The position numbers and the translations under genes are program-made. Below are positions 23,420 through 34,171 of a stretch of DNA of 47,662 nucleotides, in pieces (position 1 is the first letter of the stretch; every line of letters starts with the position of its first letter). This stretch comes from Lojkania enalia. Its lineage: Eukaryota; Ascomycota; Dothideomycetes; Pleosporales. The stretch spans positions 17,232 to 64,893 of the forward strand of contig ML986817.1 of assembly GCA_010094045.1 (NCBI GenBank). Direction: 5' to 3'. The notes under the pieces are model-generated. The model did not search any database and was not told the DNA's origin. It saw nothing but the letters and a program-made list of their open reading frames with translations.

Positions 23420-24960
23420 TTGTCAAGTAGCAACAGGGTGATAAGGGTCTTGTTCAATGCCGACCTAGTAAACCTTGCTTGGACGGGACCTGCTGCATTT
23501 CTGTACTCATACCACTCTTAGTGAGCATTAGTCCCACGCACTAATGCAAGCTTCAATACAACAAAAGTGGCTTCCAAAAGGTACTACTGTTAACCCGGCC
23601 CGCCTGTTAAATGTCCTTCAGACTGCCACGCCAAAGCCATATACGGCTTTGATTATCTTGATAGTAAGGAAGAAAAAAAAGCATTTTGAACATTTGCTAT
23701 TCCTACTACGGATGGTGTGGCACTGGATCCATCTAGTGCAGCAATAAGAATGAAATATGGCTTAAAACGCCATTCCAGGACATCGGCGGATACGAAACCG
23801 TCCCTCCACCGTTCTGTCCAAAAGATAGCGGCAGCGCGTCAAAAGGGGGGGAAATACTAGGCATTAGTAGGGCTAGAACACGCATATTCGCCAATGCAAC
23901 TGTATTTATTCGGAGCAAATCAAGTATGAAGGTTTCATGCGTTTGTACTAGGCCTTCACATCGATCGACACAAAGACGTTTGGACTCGCTCCAGTGAATT
24001 TTTCGGATCTCTATAACTTCTCCAATGCATTGAAGGAGCCCAATCTAGACACCTAGCTAGTTGTTAGAGGTTGGGATTTCAGTGATTTTGGACCTACTCG
24101 CACCACGTGGTCCAATATGGCTACTTCGGGCAAAAACAACTAGAAATTCATTAAATTTGTCATTCCAATCCTTGAGAGATACAGTTTCCAAGGTCTGGAT
24201 TTTCACTGGGAGTACCCGACTACCTCTCAGCGGGGAGGACGTGAAGGTGAGGACCCGGAGGGCTAAGCCAAACTAATCGAACAGCTGAGGAAAGAGTTTG
24301 GCACTGGATTTGAGTTCAACAGTATCCTGGCTCCAGGCTATTGTTTTTGTGTGAGAATCGGATGTTGAGGATATGGAGAAGCCTGTTGCTTGGTTCGGAC
24401 TCATGGGATACGACCTTCACAGCGCTTGAGATAAGTACGTCGACGCTCTCGGCGCAAAGATTCGACCACAATCAGACCTACGCATCGTCCGAAAGGACCT
24501 TGTTCCACTTCAGTTTGCCAAACCAGATCCGAAGAAGATAAATCATGGTATCACATATGATGGTTGAGGCTATACAATGGATAAAAAGGATTGTATATAT
24601 TGTGGGCTCAGCTTCTTCGGTCCTAGCTAATCATAGGAATGCTCCAATTTCCAGGTTTCATGTCAAACCATGAGATCCAGTGGCTAATTGCCGAGAAGAA
24701 TCTGAAGCCTGAATAGATGAATAATGTGAGTATGAGGCAATCCACGTGAAACGACCAGTGGATTGGCTACGACAAGGAAGAAACAATCAAAATCAAGCTA
24801 GAACATGCAAATGAACGATGCACGAGGGGCACCATGATTTGATCTGATTATTACAACTCTGGAGGCGGTAGCGATGACCACCCAAATCTTGGAACAGATC
24901 CAGGGGCAATAACATTGGACATGTATGGCCTGAAGGCTGCTTCCCTCCGGGCATCTAGAG
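23420..24960 (+). pseudogene. GH18 chitinase relic with chitin-binding (hevein-like) modules
   Basis: Read across frames, the plus strand follows a fungal multi-module GH18 chitinase. A Cys-rich chitin-binding relic (KPCLDGTCC) lies near 23,471-23,497 and a second near 23,610-23,650. From about 23,930 come FTSIDTKTFGLAP, then WDFSDFGPTRTTWS, then the active-site strand at 24189-24212, which reads QGLDFHWE where the family has DGxDxDWE. The GYDLH block follows near 24,400, IRPQSDL and KINHGITYDG near 24,460-24,565, and the end of the catalytic domain (QWIGYDKEETIKIK) near 24,760-24,800. At least six internal stops and several frame changes break it, and two of the four motif acids are gone. 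Composition is normal, so decay here is not heavy RIP. The 3' border is unclear; remnants may run to about 25,300. Confidence 0.78.
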
Positions 24961-27179
24961 CACCGCTGATCCTAGCATTTAGTACACTCCGCCTTGCACC
25001 ATCGTCTTGCCACCGTTAACAATTCTTTCAACGACAACTATCTCGTAGCTGCCTTTGATATCGACCCTACCCAGCGTTACTAGAGGGGAGACTTCAACGG
25101 TCACGGAAACTATACAAAGGATCAAGGAAGTGACTAAGGCTATAATAACTATCTTTGTCTTGACAGTTAAAGGTGGCTCTTTGGCAACCATTGCAAAATC
25201 AACTTGCAACCTGTGATAACGACAGAAATCTCTTTCTGACTCGTATCCGTCGAGACAACCGGCCATCGGTGCTACACCTTCCAGCCCGTCCCCAGCGTCT
25301 ATCCGACATCTCTCACCCTTAACGTAGGTCTAAGGGCACCACTATTTCTGCTGTCGCGTTATCGAAAGTACGATACAACTTCACTGTCAAATCAGTCAAC
25401 CCTCTTTGGATCCAACCAGTGCCGACGGTTTTCTTTCCACTTCCTACAGGCAATCGCCCATAACCTCCAGCCCAGACGGCCTCCACACCAATAACGCTAT
25501 AGGCTCCATAGCCATCGGGCATTACCATGCCACCGTGCCCGGCCATGCTACCAGTTATTTTCTACATAGAAAGGCCAGCAGATGTCCCAAAGCCGGAATG
25601 TCCCACAGATCTGCCATGAATATCGTGCTACTCATAGCCGACTCTAATTCTTACACCAACATACTCGCCCACTCAGAAATGGCTGACTGGTGAGACACGT
25701 TAAAGAATCCTTACTAATATTAAGCTGCTAGTATAGAGGGTTATCTGAAACAGGCTAATTAGGTAGTAAAGGTAGTAATAGTACAGCCAGGACCTATAGA
25801 AAGGAGCTAGGAGCGGTTGCATGAGGCGCTTCAGTAGCGGCGGCAGTCTTCCTCTCCTTATTCTCTAGCTTCGGTCATCTATCTCTTAAGCAACTATATT
25901 AGAATTATAACGGTTAAGCATCTCTAGCTATCTAAATAAATAACTACGACAGGCTAAGGCATTACGTTAACGCGCCTGGACAGTGTTGCGCTCCTGCCAC
26001 GTCTCAGCGAGCTTTACGTGAAGCGTCTGCATCTTGGCTAGGAAGCGCTTCAGGGCACCCTCGGTCAGGGTAAGATCGCAGGATGGGATTCGACTCAGCT
26101 CCTCCCCCGCATGCTGAAGAAAGGGCAGAATCCGAATATTAAGCATAGTTCGCGGACTAGCAGTTCAAGTAATAACGAGACATTTTAACAGGAAACTAAT
26201 AGCAAGAATTAGAAGACCATTGTAACAATTACTGACTTTTTGGTATAGGAGAGGAAAGAAAGAAGAAATGACATGGCTGTACTCGCTGGTAGAGGCCCAC
26301 CCCCCCTTTCTCCCCTTGAAATATATATAAGCCCCCGACCGCGGAACGGAAAACCCTAAGAAACGAAATAGTACTTTGGTACTAGCACCGGCGGTACGCT
26401 AGAAACTAGGCGAAAATACCGGAGAGCAGCGGATATTGTGCCAGGACAGACTAAGGACAACTATACATACAAAAGCTTCGGGACGAACCTAGGGGAAGGG
26501 GAGCAAATACTAAGAACAACCTCATGGGTTTAGAACTAGGTGAGTAGAGAGGGAAAGGTAGCCTCTGGTCCAGAAATTCAGCAATCAGACAGTAAGCAAT
26601 GAGACTGAGGACTGGGGAGACGATTAGTTAGATAACAAGACCTGGCATAATATGCGTACGTGACCGTGAAGTAGTATCCTAGCGAGCTTAGAAACAGGGC
26701 AAGACGGGACAATGGAGGGCACCAGATGCCAGGTAGCGTTCTAGGAAGCTCGGCGAAAGGACATGTCAGGACAACAGGGCATGGCCCTAGGAACGGTTAT
26801 CTATATAAGTTGATAGATTTCCTTAATTCATTAAGCTCTTCGTAGTTATTACAATAAACTTAGTTTTCCCCTCGAAAGGACAGACCATCCTAGTTTATCT
26901 CGATTCGTTTTTGTAAATTACCGGAGTAGATGAGCAGGAAAACTGCGTTGATTCATATCTATGGAGGAATAAGGCTATTTATACTGTCCGTTCTAGTATT
27001 ACATGATATCAGGGCTAGCCCTTAATAGGGATCGTGCCATATATAACACCTTACAGGTTTGTCTCTCGTCCTCTCACTAAAGCTAAACCTAATTGCAAGA
27101 GAAGTCAGCATACTATGGCGGCCTTAGTTCGGCAAGAGCTCTTAGAGTTTAACAAAGCTGTACTGCGTTTTTTTAGGTC
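24961..27179. other. Gene-poor intergenic region with possible retroelement debris
   Basis: About 2.2 kb without a convincing gene. Frames at 24979-25266 (-) and 25406-25693 (+) have no recognisable features. From 25,700 the composition shifts between mildly AT-rich patches and G-rich stretches. The sequence at about 26,763-26,859 (TGTCAGGACA to GTTATTACA, with TATATAAG before the end) resembles the end of a copia-type LTR in layout. A TATA-like run (ATATATATAAG) lies near 26,321. Confidence 0.4.
25967..26146 (-). CDS. Small hypothetical ORF (59 aa)
   Basis: It runs from ATG at 26146 to TAA at 25967. The peptide is helical in character, with an amphipathic middle (GALKRFLAKMQTLHVKLAE) and mixed charge, and looks more protein-like than the chance frames around it. 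I recognise no family. Its position in transposon-like debris suggests a fragment of a mobile-element protein rather than an independent gene. No intron signal or neighbouring exon is visible. Confidence 0.25.
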   Translation of the reverse strand: MLNIRILPFLQHAGEELSRIPSCDLTLTEGALKRFLAKMQTLHVKLAETWQERNTVQAR

Positions 27180-28999
27180 TTAGAGAGAGATTGCCTCGCT
27201 TTGCTCCGTAGTAACAGGACATTCCACAAAATTATCCCGACGAAGAATCCACTCCTCAAGCAAATGCTGGGCCTCGGCGGGCTTGTTTTCGTTAATCATG
27301 TGGCCTGCCCCTTTTACTCGGACAAAGTTCAACCGTCCAGCTCGGATGTAGTTGGCGTAAGAAGTAGCTTGACCTGGTAGTGATAGGGTGGGGTATGTTG
27401 ACTCGGATTGGCTGGCACAACTTTCGAACCGTTTTTTCTTAGTCATTCCAAGACCAGGGTCGTTCTCGGTCCAGTCTAGTTTCTTAGCGACTTCTTTCAC
27501 ACCGGTCCAAGGGCACACTAGATCTTTATCACCCTGGAGCAGTGTTAGATATTGGGGGCGATTGAAAGAGAAGGACTTACTGCGTAGAGCATAACGTCAA
27601 TCTCAGCGTTCAGGATTGTCATTAGTTCCGGAACGTAGCTTCGAGCATGGTCACCAGAGGCCTTGAATGCCTTAGGCATGCTATTGAACATGCTCCAAGT
27701 CTTTGTGGCGGGAACACCAAATTGAGTTAAAGTGGTGCCTTTATTCATGAACTTTTGAACTGGACCTTTCAAGAATTTGAACATGGCATTATTCTCTGCA
27801 TCCGTCTTTGTAGCGTCGTACGGATTGAGCTTAAGCGTCCGTGCCCATGCGAAGCCCCGCGTAGGATAGCAAGTTGTGTCCGCAGTATTACAATTGGTTT
27901 CCACCTTCGCTCGTTTGCTGTGTCGGCAAATATCATTGGCAAGCCTACAATTCAAGTCCAACGTAGGCATAGCTTCGCACAATTTTGTAATATCTACTCC
28001 CACCGCTATCTGAGGATTAGTCCCGCAAAAGAGATCGAAGACACCTAACTCGTCACTGTCAATAGCGCCGTTGCCGATGAAGACGGATCTCAAGTTTAGT
28101 GACGCGGCCCGCCCTGTGTTGACGAGCTCAGCACCAATGGCGGGTATCCAGTGTCCCGCAAAGCTTTCCCCCCCGATGTGTAGCTCGCGACCCGCAAGCG
28201 TGATACTTAAATCGTTGCGCCTAAATATTGTATGCTTAATAATCCCATCGAGAAAAATTGCTGCGTCTCTTGCGGCCGCCATGCTATCTGTGATTTGCTG
28301 CCGCCCAAAGCTATATCCCACACCGGCGGGCTGCTCGAGGAAGACCCAATTAGAGTGGCCCATCATATGGTAAGCGTTATTTTTAAATTGTAGCGGGTCC
28401 GAACTGTGGTCGAATAACCGTGGACCCCATTGGTCCCATAGGCCGAAAAAAGAACTCACTCCCGGGCCTCCGTTGAGCCACATGACAACGGGGTTGTTGT
28501 CTGTGGCAGGAGGGTTGGTGTCACTCATTACAATCCAGAAGAACAAGCGGGTTAAGGCACGGCGTGTTGAGGCATGGATGGTAATATAACCGCAGAATTG
28601 TAAAAGTGTGCCGAAGTTATTGCCGGGATCGTTGATAGGGTTTAAGACCTCTCGTGTACAGATGGTGTTGTTGTCGCCGTCGTATGTGCTCTCGAAGCAC
28701 TCTTCTTTCCCGACAGCATCAGGCTGGTTATATATCTCTTCTATGGTGAGACGCTGATTGGAGTCTTTATCTTCGTTGAAGAACGACGTTGTATCTTCGG
28801 GTTCCCCTCGGAAGTGTCGCTGTATTTCCTCGTCCGCTAGCCAATGTCCTTTTGGCACTTTTACCAGTGATGGTAACTCTCCAGGGTACCATGCGTCCAC
28901 CATATCCACCTCCTCGGGGTCCCAAAGAGGTTTTTGGGCAGGCAACACAACTGCCCAGCCAGTGCATGCTAGCAAGACAAGGAGTAACAACTGTTTCAT
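27180..28999 (-). CDS. Secreted serine carboxypeptidase, family S10 (590 aa, two exons)
   Basis: It removes C-terminal residues from peptides in the secretory pathway or outside the cell. Coding segments are 28999-27581 and 27533-27180. The 47-bp intron (27534-27580) has GTAAGT, a CTAAC branch site and CAG. The ATG at 28999 gives a signal peptide (MKQLLLLVLLACTGWA); an in-frame ATG at 29059 would hide it behind 20 extra residues. The catalytic blocks are complete: oxyanion block WLNGGPGVSS, Ser279 in GGESFAGHW, Asp in GDKD (474-477, directly after the intron), His551 in GAGHM. Residues about 70-120, before the S10 domain proper, hold two EF-hand-like loops (77-88 and 107-118), unusual for S10. 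No C-terminal membrane anchor is present, unlike Kex1. Confidence 0.92.
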
Positions 29000-29830
29000 G
29001 TTCGTAAAGCTAATAAAAACATGAAGGCACAGGAAGAACAACCAAATTACCCTCACCATCGGTGAACATTATACGCAAAGGAAGAAGTTATGTGATTATG
29101 CAGGTATCCAGCGGCATGCCAAAACAAAATAGAAGGGTCAATGCTAAGGTGTGGTGATTGTATCCCATCAGCTACCAGCATCCTACCCGGTCTAGCCGTC
29201 TCACCGATTTTACGGCCGAACATCATGGGGTAGGACATGGGGTAGAGTTGTATTCACTTGGCTGGCGTCTAAGTAGAGCTGAACAGTTCACACTTGGATA
29301 TTTGACGCCCAAGACCGCCAAGTCATGAACAGCTCATCATATGCAGGAGAGTTCAGCTGTCCCCTGCAATGGTGATTGGCTGATTCGGACCCTGCGTTCG
29401 CCTCTCATTGGCCCTTGCTACTATTGTACTCGGTGCTAGTTCGCTTGCAAGTGGCACCTCCGCATCGGGCATTGACGCGGGGCACAGAGATAACTAAGTT
29501 ATGATTGTGTACGTTATTGGTGGGCGTTGTCGTATTATTGCCTCCTCTCCTCTTCCCCAATTTAGGATGAGATTGGGGGAGATGGAGTATACGCGATCGC
29601 GACCTTAGTATATTCAAGTATGATTTTGACATCTCTTGGCATAAGCAGCCATGATTTCAACCTATTAGCTTTAAGCATAGCGTGATAAAGATGCAGACCT
29701 AAAATTTACCAAGCCAGCGGGGCAGACCGATAGAAAATCACAAGATGACAAAGCATAAGTGGTTGTATACTACTAGGTAATGGTATTGACACGCTATTAC
29801 GGCTGTATAGACTGACACCAAATCATAGGA
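29000..29830. other. Intergenic region: carboxypeptidase promoter and gene A 3' side
   Basis: Contains the promoter of the minus-strand carboxypeptidase and the downstream region of gene A, which is transcribed in the same direction. Small frames (29053-29238 and 29405-29632, both minus) have no recognisable content. No repeat is apparent. Confidence 0.5.
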
Positions 29831-32800
29831 TCAATCTTCCACCTCTCTCTTTAGCACAAAATACTTCTCCGGATCGATCAAACTCACTACCTGTAACCCA
29901 TCCTGATCGACCTGATACCGTTCCCACATATCAATTCGAGCGAACCCAAGTTCGTCCCTATCGCGTTGCCCCTGAATGGTGAAGTACTTCTTGACGAGCG
30001 ACTCGGGCACTTCAATATCGGTTAGCGTGAAGCTCGCCTCGACCGTTTTGTCGTCGTTCATCTTCATGACTGGGTACACCGCCGCGCTGCGCGGTACTAT
30101 CCGCACCTCTAGGAAGCGATCAGTGCGGTTGATGAACGGCACGAAGCGCTGGTTGTCTAGTAGGCGCGCGCGGCCACGCCAAGTCTTGGTCATGAGAGCG
30201 TCGGTCTTGGTTGCGACACTATTATCGGGCGCGTTGGGAATGCGAATAAGTATCTCGCGCAACATCTGATTGTTGCGCGTGTCCGTGCGGTTGATACCCT
30301 TACGGATGGAGAAAATGAGATATGCAGCGAAGATCAGTGAGGAAGTAGATTAGCGCATAGAGGAGGCAGCTTACCGAGGAGGTATTTGCCTTTTGTCGGG
30401 ACGTAGTCGCCGGCATCGTAGGCGCCGTTAAGCCTGGGTCGGAGGCCCTTCTGATGCACAAAAACATCCATTGTGAAGCATTTCTTTGGCATCATATTCA
30501 GCGGGATACTCCCAGTGCTTGAAGGGATGGTGGGATGGTGTATAGTGATTACTTTGGCAGCTTTGCCGGGTATATCATCTGGTACCGGAATAATGGGAAC
30601 GGAATCGTTTGCGAAAGGCGGTTGAACGAGTGTGGTTTCACCAATAGTTTTCGATTTCTCAGGAGTCGGTTTGTCCGGGGATGGAGGAGTCTTGTTGCCT
30701 GCTTTGATGTACAACTGTCGCACTCTTTGTTCTTTGTTTGTGCTTGTGCTACCCGGGTAAATAGTAAAGTAGTACGCAGGATCATTCAATTCCAGAGCTA
30801 GTTCGGCAGAGTTTGGCACGTAGTCCATGTATGCGTACTCGTTAATCCCCTCATCTTGAATGCCAGCATTTATCACAGACGCTAGCTCCGACGTCTTCAA
30901 AACTCGAGTTGCCTCATCGATCTTGCTCGCTGCATCCCTTTCCGGCTTATCGCTGATGTTCGAATGGTCCCATATTGGCCATTCGCCGGGCCTCGACTCT
31001 TCACCGGTGTATAGATGACGTAGCCTAAATTCGAATTTGTCGTCATTTAAGTTATAAGAGTGGCCGAAGCTAAAGCGTTGCTGATGTGGCGGCTGCGAGA
31101 GAACAATACCGCCACGGTCAGGATGTTCATCATTGTAGCCCGCTAATTCCTCGGGCGGGCGGTCGAGCAGACATATCAAAGAATGATCATCCGGGCGGAT
31201 CCATTGGCACACTGAAGCTCTTTGCTCTTTCGAGTCTCCAGAGGTGTTCCAGTTCACCTTACAAGGTCAGCAAAAAAACGTTAATTGCGTAATGTACTTG
31301 CCGTGATTCTCAAGTCGGGCATTACTTTAACGATTTGACTCCGGAGGATGAAACCAAAGCAAGGAATTTGTGGCTTGATAGCGGTTTCTGGAACAGTTGT
31401 TGAGAGGTATACATTGTATAACGCTTTGATGGCGTTTTTAATCTGGTCATCGTCGTTCTCGAGGTGATTCCCCACGCTCAGAGCACCATCAATCAAGCAA
31501 TCCATCCAGGCATCATCAATATGAAAGAAGCGAATGCTCTCTTCGGGGATGAAACTAGGGTCTGGGAACAGAATGTGTGCCGGGATGTCAGCTAGGTACA
31601 ACTTGTCAGTAATCCATTTGTGAATTGCCGCCCAATCTGTACTATTCTCCCCTAGAGTATTAAATTCATTGAACACTTCATCTCCAGCCTGCGCCGCAAA
31701 TGTGACCTCTTTCTTGACCGCCATAGACATTGCTACGGCGATATCTGGCATGTCGAGCTGCGTGTCCAGCAATCGGTCGTGCGGCGGCACTACTCTCATT
31801 GGCGGCGCGACCTTATCGTCCAGTAGCCCGTTCATCTGCTTCACACCCTGCAATAACTGCTTTAGCACATCGATTTTGGATACAAGCCGGTTGACCTGCG
31901 AGCGTGCTAGTGACGCACTCGTGTTATGGATCGTGCTTCGGAAGCGCAGCAGTGATGAGCTGAAGGCCGTATCGGAGATGGCGAGCGTCTTGCCATGATT
32001 CCATGCTGCTGCATAAGAAAGGTCCACAATTCCTGTCGTTTTATCAAGAATTTCAAAAGCCTGGGAAGTTGTTGAGGACGACGGCCAGTCCTTTGCCGGC
32101 ACTGCGGGGACTTTGACGGGGGTGAGCGGACCACGATTGAAAGCTGCGGTCACTTCTCCGGTCTCACTACGCCAGCGTGCGATACTGTAGCCAAGCTTCA
32201 GTCGAGACGCTAAGAGCTTGCTCTCTTTGTTCTCTGAACTGGCGAGTGCTGTCAGGAGGTCGTCCTTCGGCCGAAGCATCTGCATATTGCCGGGTTTGGG
32301 CGTGAGGGGAAGGTCTGGCTGATTCTCATCGATTGTGTGTGGAATATTGCCCACAATGGCCATCATGCTGTCGATGAAGTTGACTGGGTTTGGGGGAAGT
32401 GCCGTGTACGTCCACGAGTAGAGCGAAATTAGTCCAATTCTTTCGTTCTTCACACTTTGCGGCCTTGATTCCCAGTCCTGAAAATGATCCATCAAGGTGG
32501 AATGAACATGTTCTATTGACACAAGATGAACTATCTGAGTTGCCGGTTGTTCTATTTTGTAAGAACCAGTCCTGGCCGAGATAATAATGCTGAACAGGCC
32601 ATTTTCTTCTACACTAGCATTAGGAAAGCCAACGGTGTTGATGTTACGCACGTGAGCTAGATATTTGTTCGACTCGACGTCCTTGCACAGCTTGTAGAAG
32701 GTGTCCTTGGTAGGGTAGATGACCGACGCTGACTCCTTGGAGCGCTTGCCTGTTTTGATCTCTTCGAATCCAGGTTCATCGTCCTCGTACGCCTTCTCAA

Positions 32801-33572
32801 AGTCAATACGGTTGTTCGGCTTGATCTTGAGATAATCCCTTGCCATCATCGAGAATGCACCACTAGCAGGCTGCTGCCTGATGTCGGGGCTTGGTTCAAC
32901 ATCTATATTGGCAAATTCTGGCACTCCGAGGTCACGGGCCTGTTCTGCGTTTTCGAGCTTGAGCTCGGCGCTATCGAAGACGAGGAGCCGCAGCCACGGC
33001 ACGATGGAGCGATAGACCATTTCCTCGCGGTCCTGGGTGACGTTATTGTCCTTGTCGATGGTTTCCCCTTCCTTATTTCTATCTGGATCGCGTAGACGGG
33101 CAGTGTCTAGCGGGCTCTCCTTACCGCCGGCGAAGGCGCGGTCGGCATCCCGCTCCCACGGCAGATGCGGGTCATTGATGACGATATGGGGCAGGATGCG
33201 CCCTTCATCCTGATGCCCCTCTGGCGGGTAGAAGCTGTTCACCAGCTTCGGATCCAAGCTGAACTGCGGTGCCATAACCTCGAAAATCTGCGGCTCGGCT
33301 GGCGTGTCGGCTGGCAGAGTGGGTTTGCCCTTCCAGTTGCCGATGCGCAGACTCTGTCTGCCGCCGCCCTTGCGCGCGTCGATAAACTGTTCCGCGATGA
33401 TGGCGTAGTTGCCAGCTGTTAGGCCAGGCTTGTAGTAGGAGAAGAGTTGCATATTGCCCGGCGCAATGGGCGGGCGCGGTGGCTCGTCGCCATGGACAAT
33501 GCGCTTCTCTAGATTACGCTGGGTAAGAAAGCGAGGCCCATAAGGGTTCGCTCTAGTCTCCTTGACGATCAT
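29831..33572 (-). CDS. Giant protein A of unknown function (about 1,206 aa, three coding segments)
   Basis: Segments: 33572-31302 (757 codons), 31257-30375, and 30298-29831. The first intron, 31258-31301, fits the frame only as a GC-AG intron (GCAAGT ... GCTGAC ... TAAG, 44 bp), or as a longer GT-AG alternative ending inside the next segment. The second, 30299-30374, has a good donor (GTAAGC), branch site and TAAG acceptor but leaves the reading frame one base out (see findings). The protein has no signal peptide, no membrane helix and no catalytic motif I recognise. Landmarks are GNMQLFSYYKPGLTAGNYAI (residues 39-58), LPHIVINDPHLPWERD and a helical stretch near LARSQVNRLVSKIDVLKQLL. A Pro/Thr/Lys-rich linker precedes the last third. 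It lies beside B and C, which are similar in size and equally unassignable; I infer a shared system. Confidence 0.78.
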
Positions 33573-34171
33573 GGTGGGGCCTAATTGTGATGATATCGTT
33601 CGTTCTCTTGCGACAACGGACGATGTAGTTGCTACATTATTGTAGAGTCTTGGAGGGTCAAGCGTGGAGGTCAGCCACCGTCCACTTTTGTTGCCTATGC
33701 CCGCCCGTAATTTTCAACATGTCGAAAGCACAGTAGTCAATGCTCGTTACCGTTCGTCATTACTGCCAAGGACGCCTGCTGCCAAGGAGTCTAGCAGAGA
33801 CACATCCTGGTTCCATCTTGGCTTGCTGGAGTTCGTTTCAGCTCTTGGTATAGACGAACTCGGGTCCTGGAATGATCGAAATTTCCTACATCCTAGACTG
33901 CCTTCACAGTCCTGCGTATTCTGTCAGCTCGTCTTTTTTTTTTTTTGGGGGCTGACACAGGCTTCGCCGACAGCATTGACTTCTTGCCTTAGAGAGAGTG
34001 TGTCTTAGTGTCACTAGTTATCTGCTGTCAACACCAGCTGTCGACATTTCTCTCTACGTTACCTCTAACCTAGATGCTCATTTCCTCTCAGCCCTCCCAC
34101 CTCTTGAAATCCCGTCAATTGACCACCTTTGGAGCTCCCCAGGATTAGGCAACGTACCCTTCCCTTGCAGC
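33573..34171. promoter_or_regulatory. Divergent intergenic region between gene A and the tetraspan gene
   Basis: A 599-bp region between two start codons facing away from each other, so it should hold both promoters. It contains a 13-base T run near 33,934-33,946, a typical nucleosome-excluding element of fungal promoters, and a short inverted repeat CTACA-TTAT-TGTAG near 33,632-33,645. An in-frame extension of the tetraspan frame to 33998 exists, but 34172 is the better start. Confidence 0.5.

Noticed and set aside
24979..25693. Open frames after the chitinase relic (24979-25266 on -, 25406-25693 on +)
   Set aside because: No recognisable domain, and they overlap the probable 3' remains of the pseudogene.
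28937..29059. Alternative start of the carboxypeptidase at 29059
   Set aside because: It would place 20 residues before the signal peptide; the ATG at 28999 begins a standard signal sequence.
33998..34171. 58-residue N-terminal extension of the tetraspan protein
   Set aside because: The added sequence is unlike the rest and would put a long Ser/Pro-rich tail before helix 1; the ATG at 34172 has a better context.
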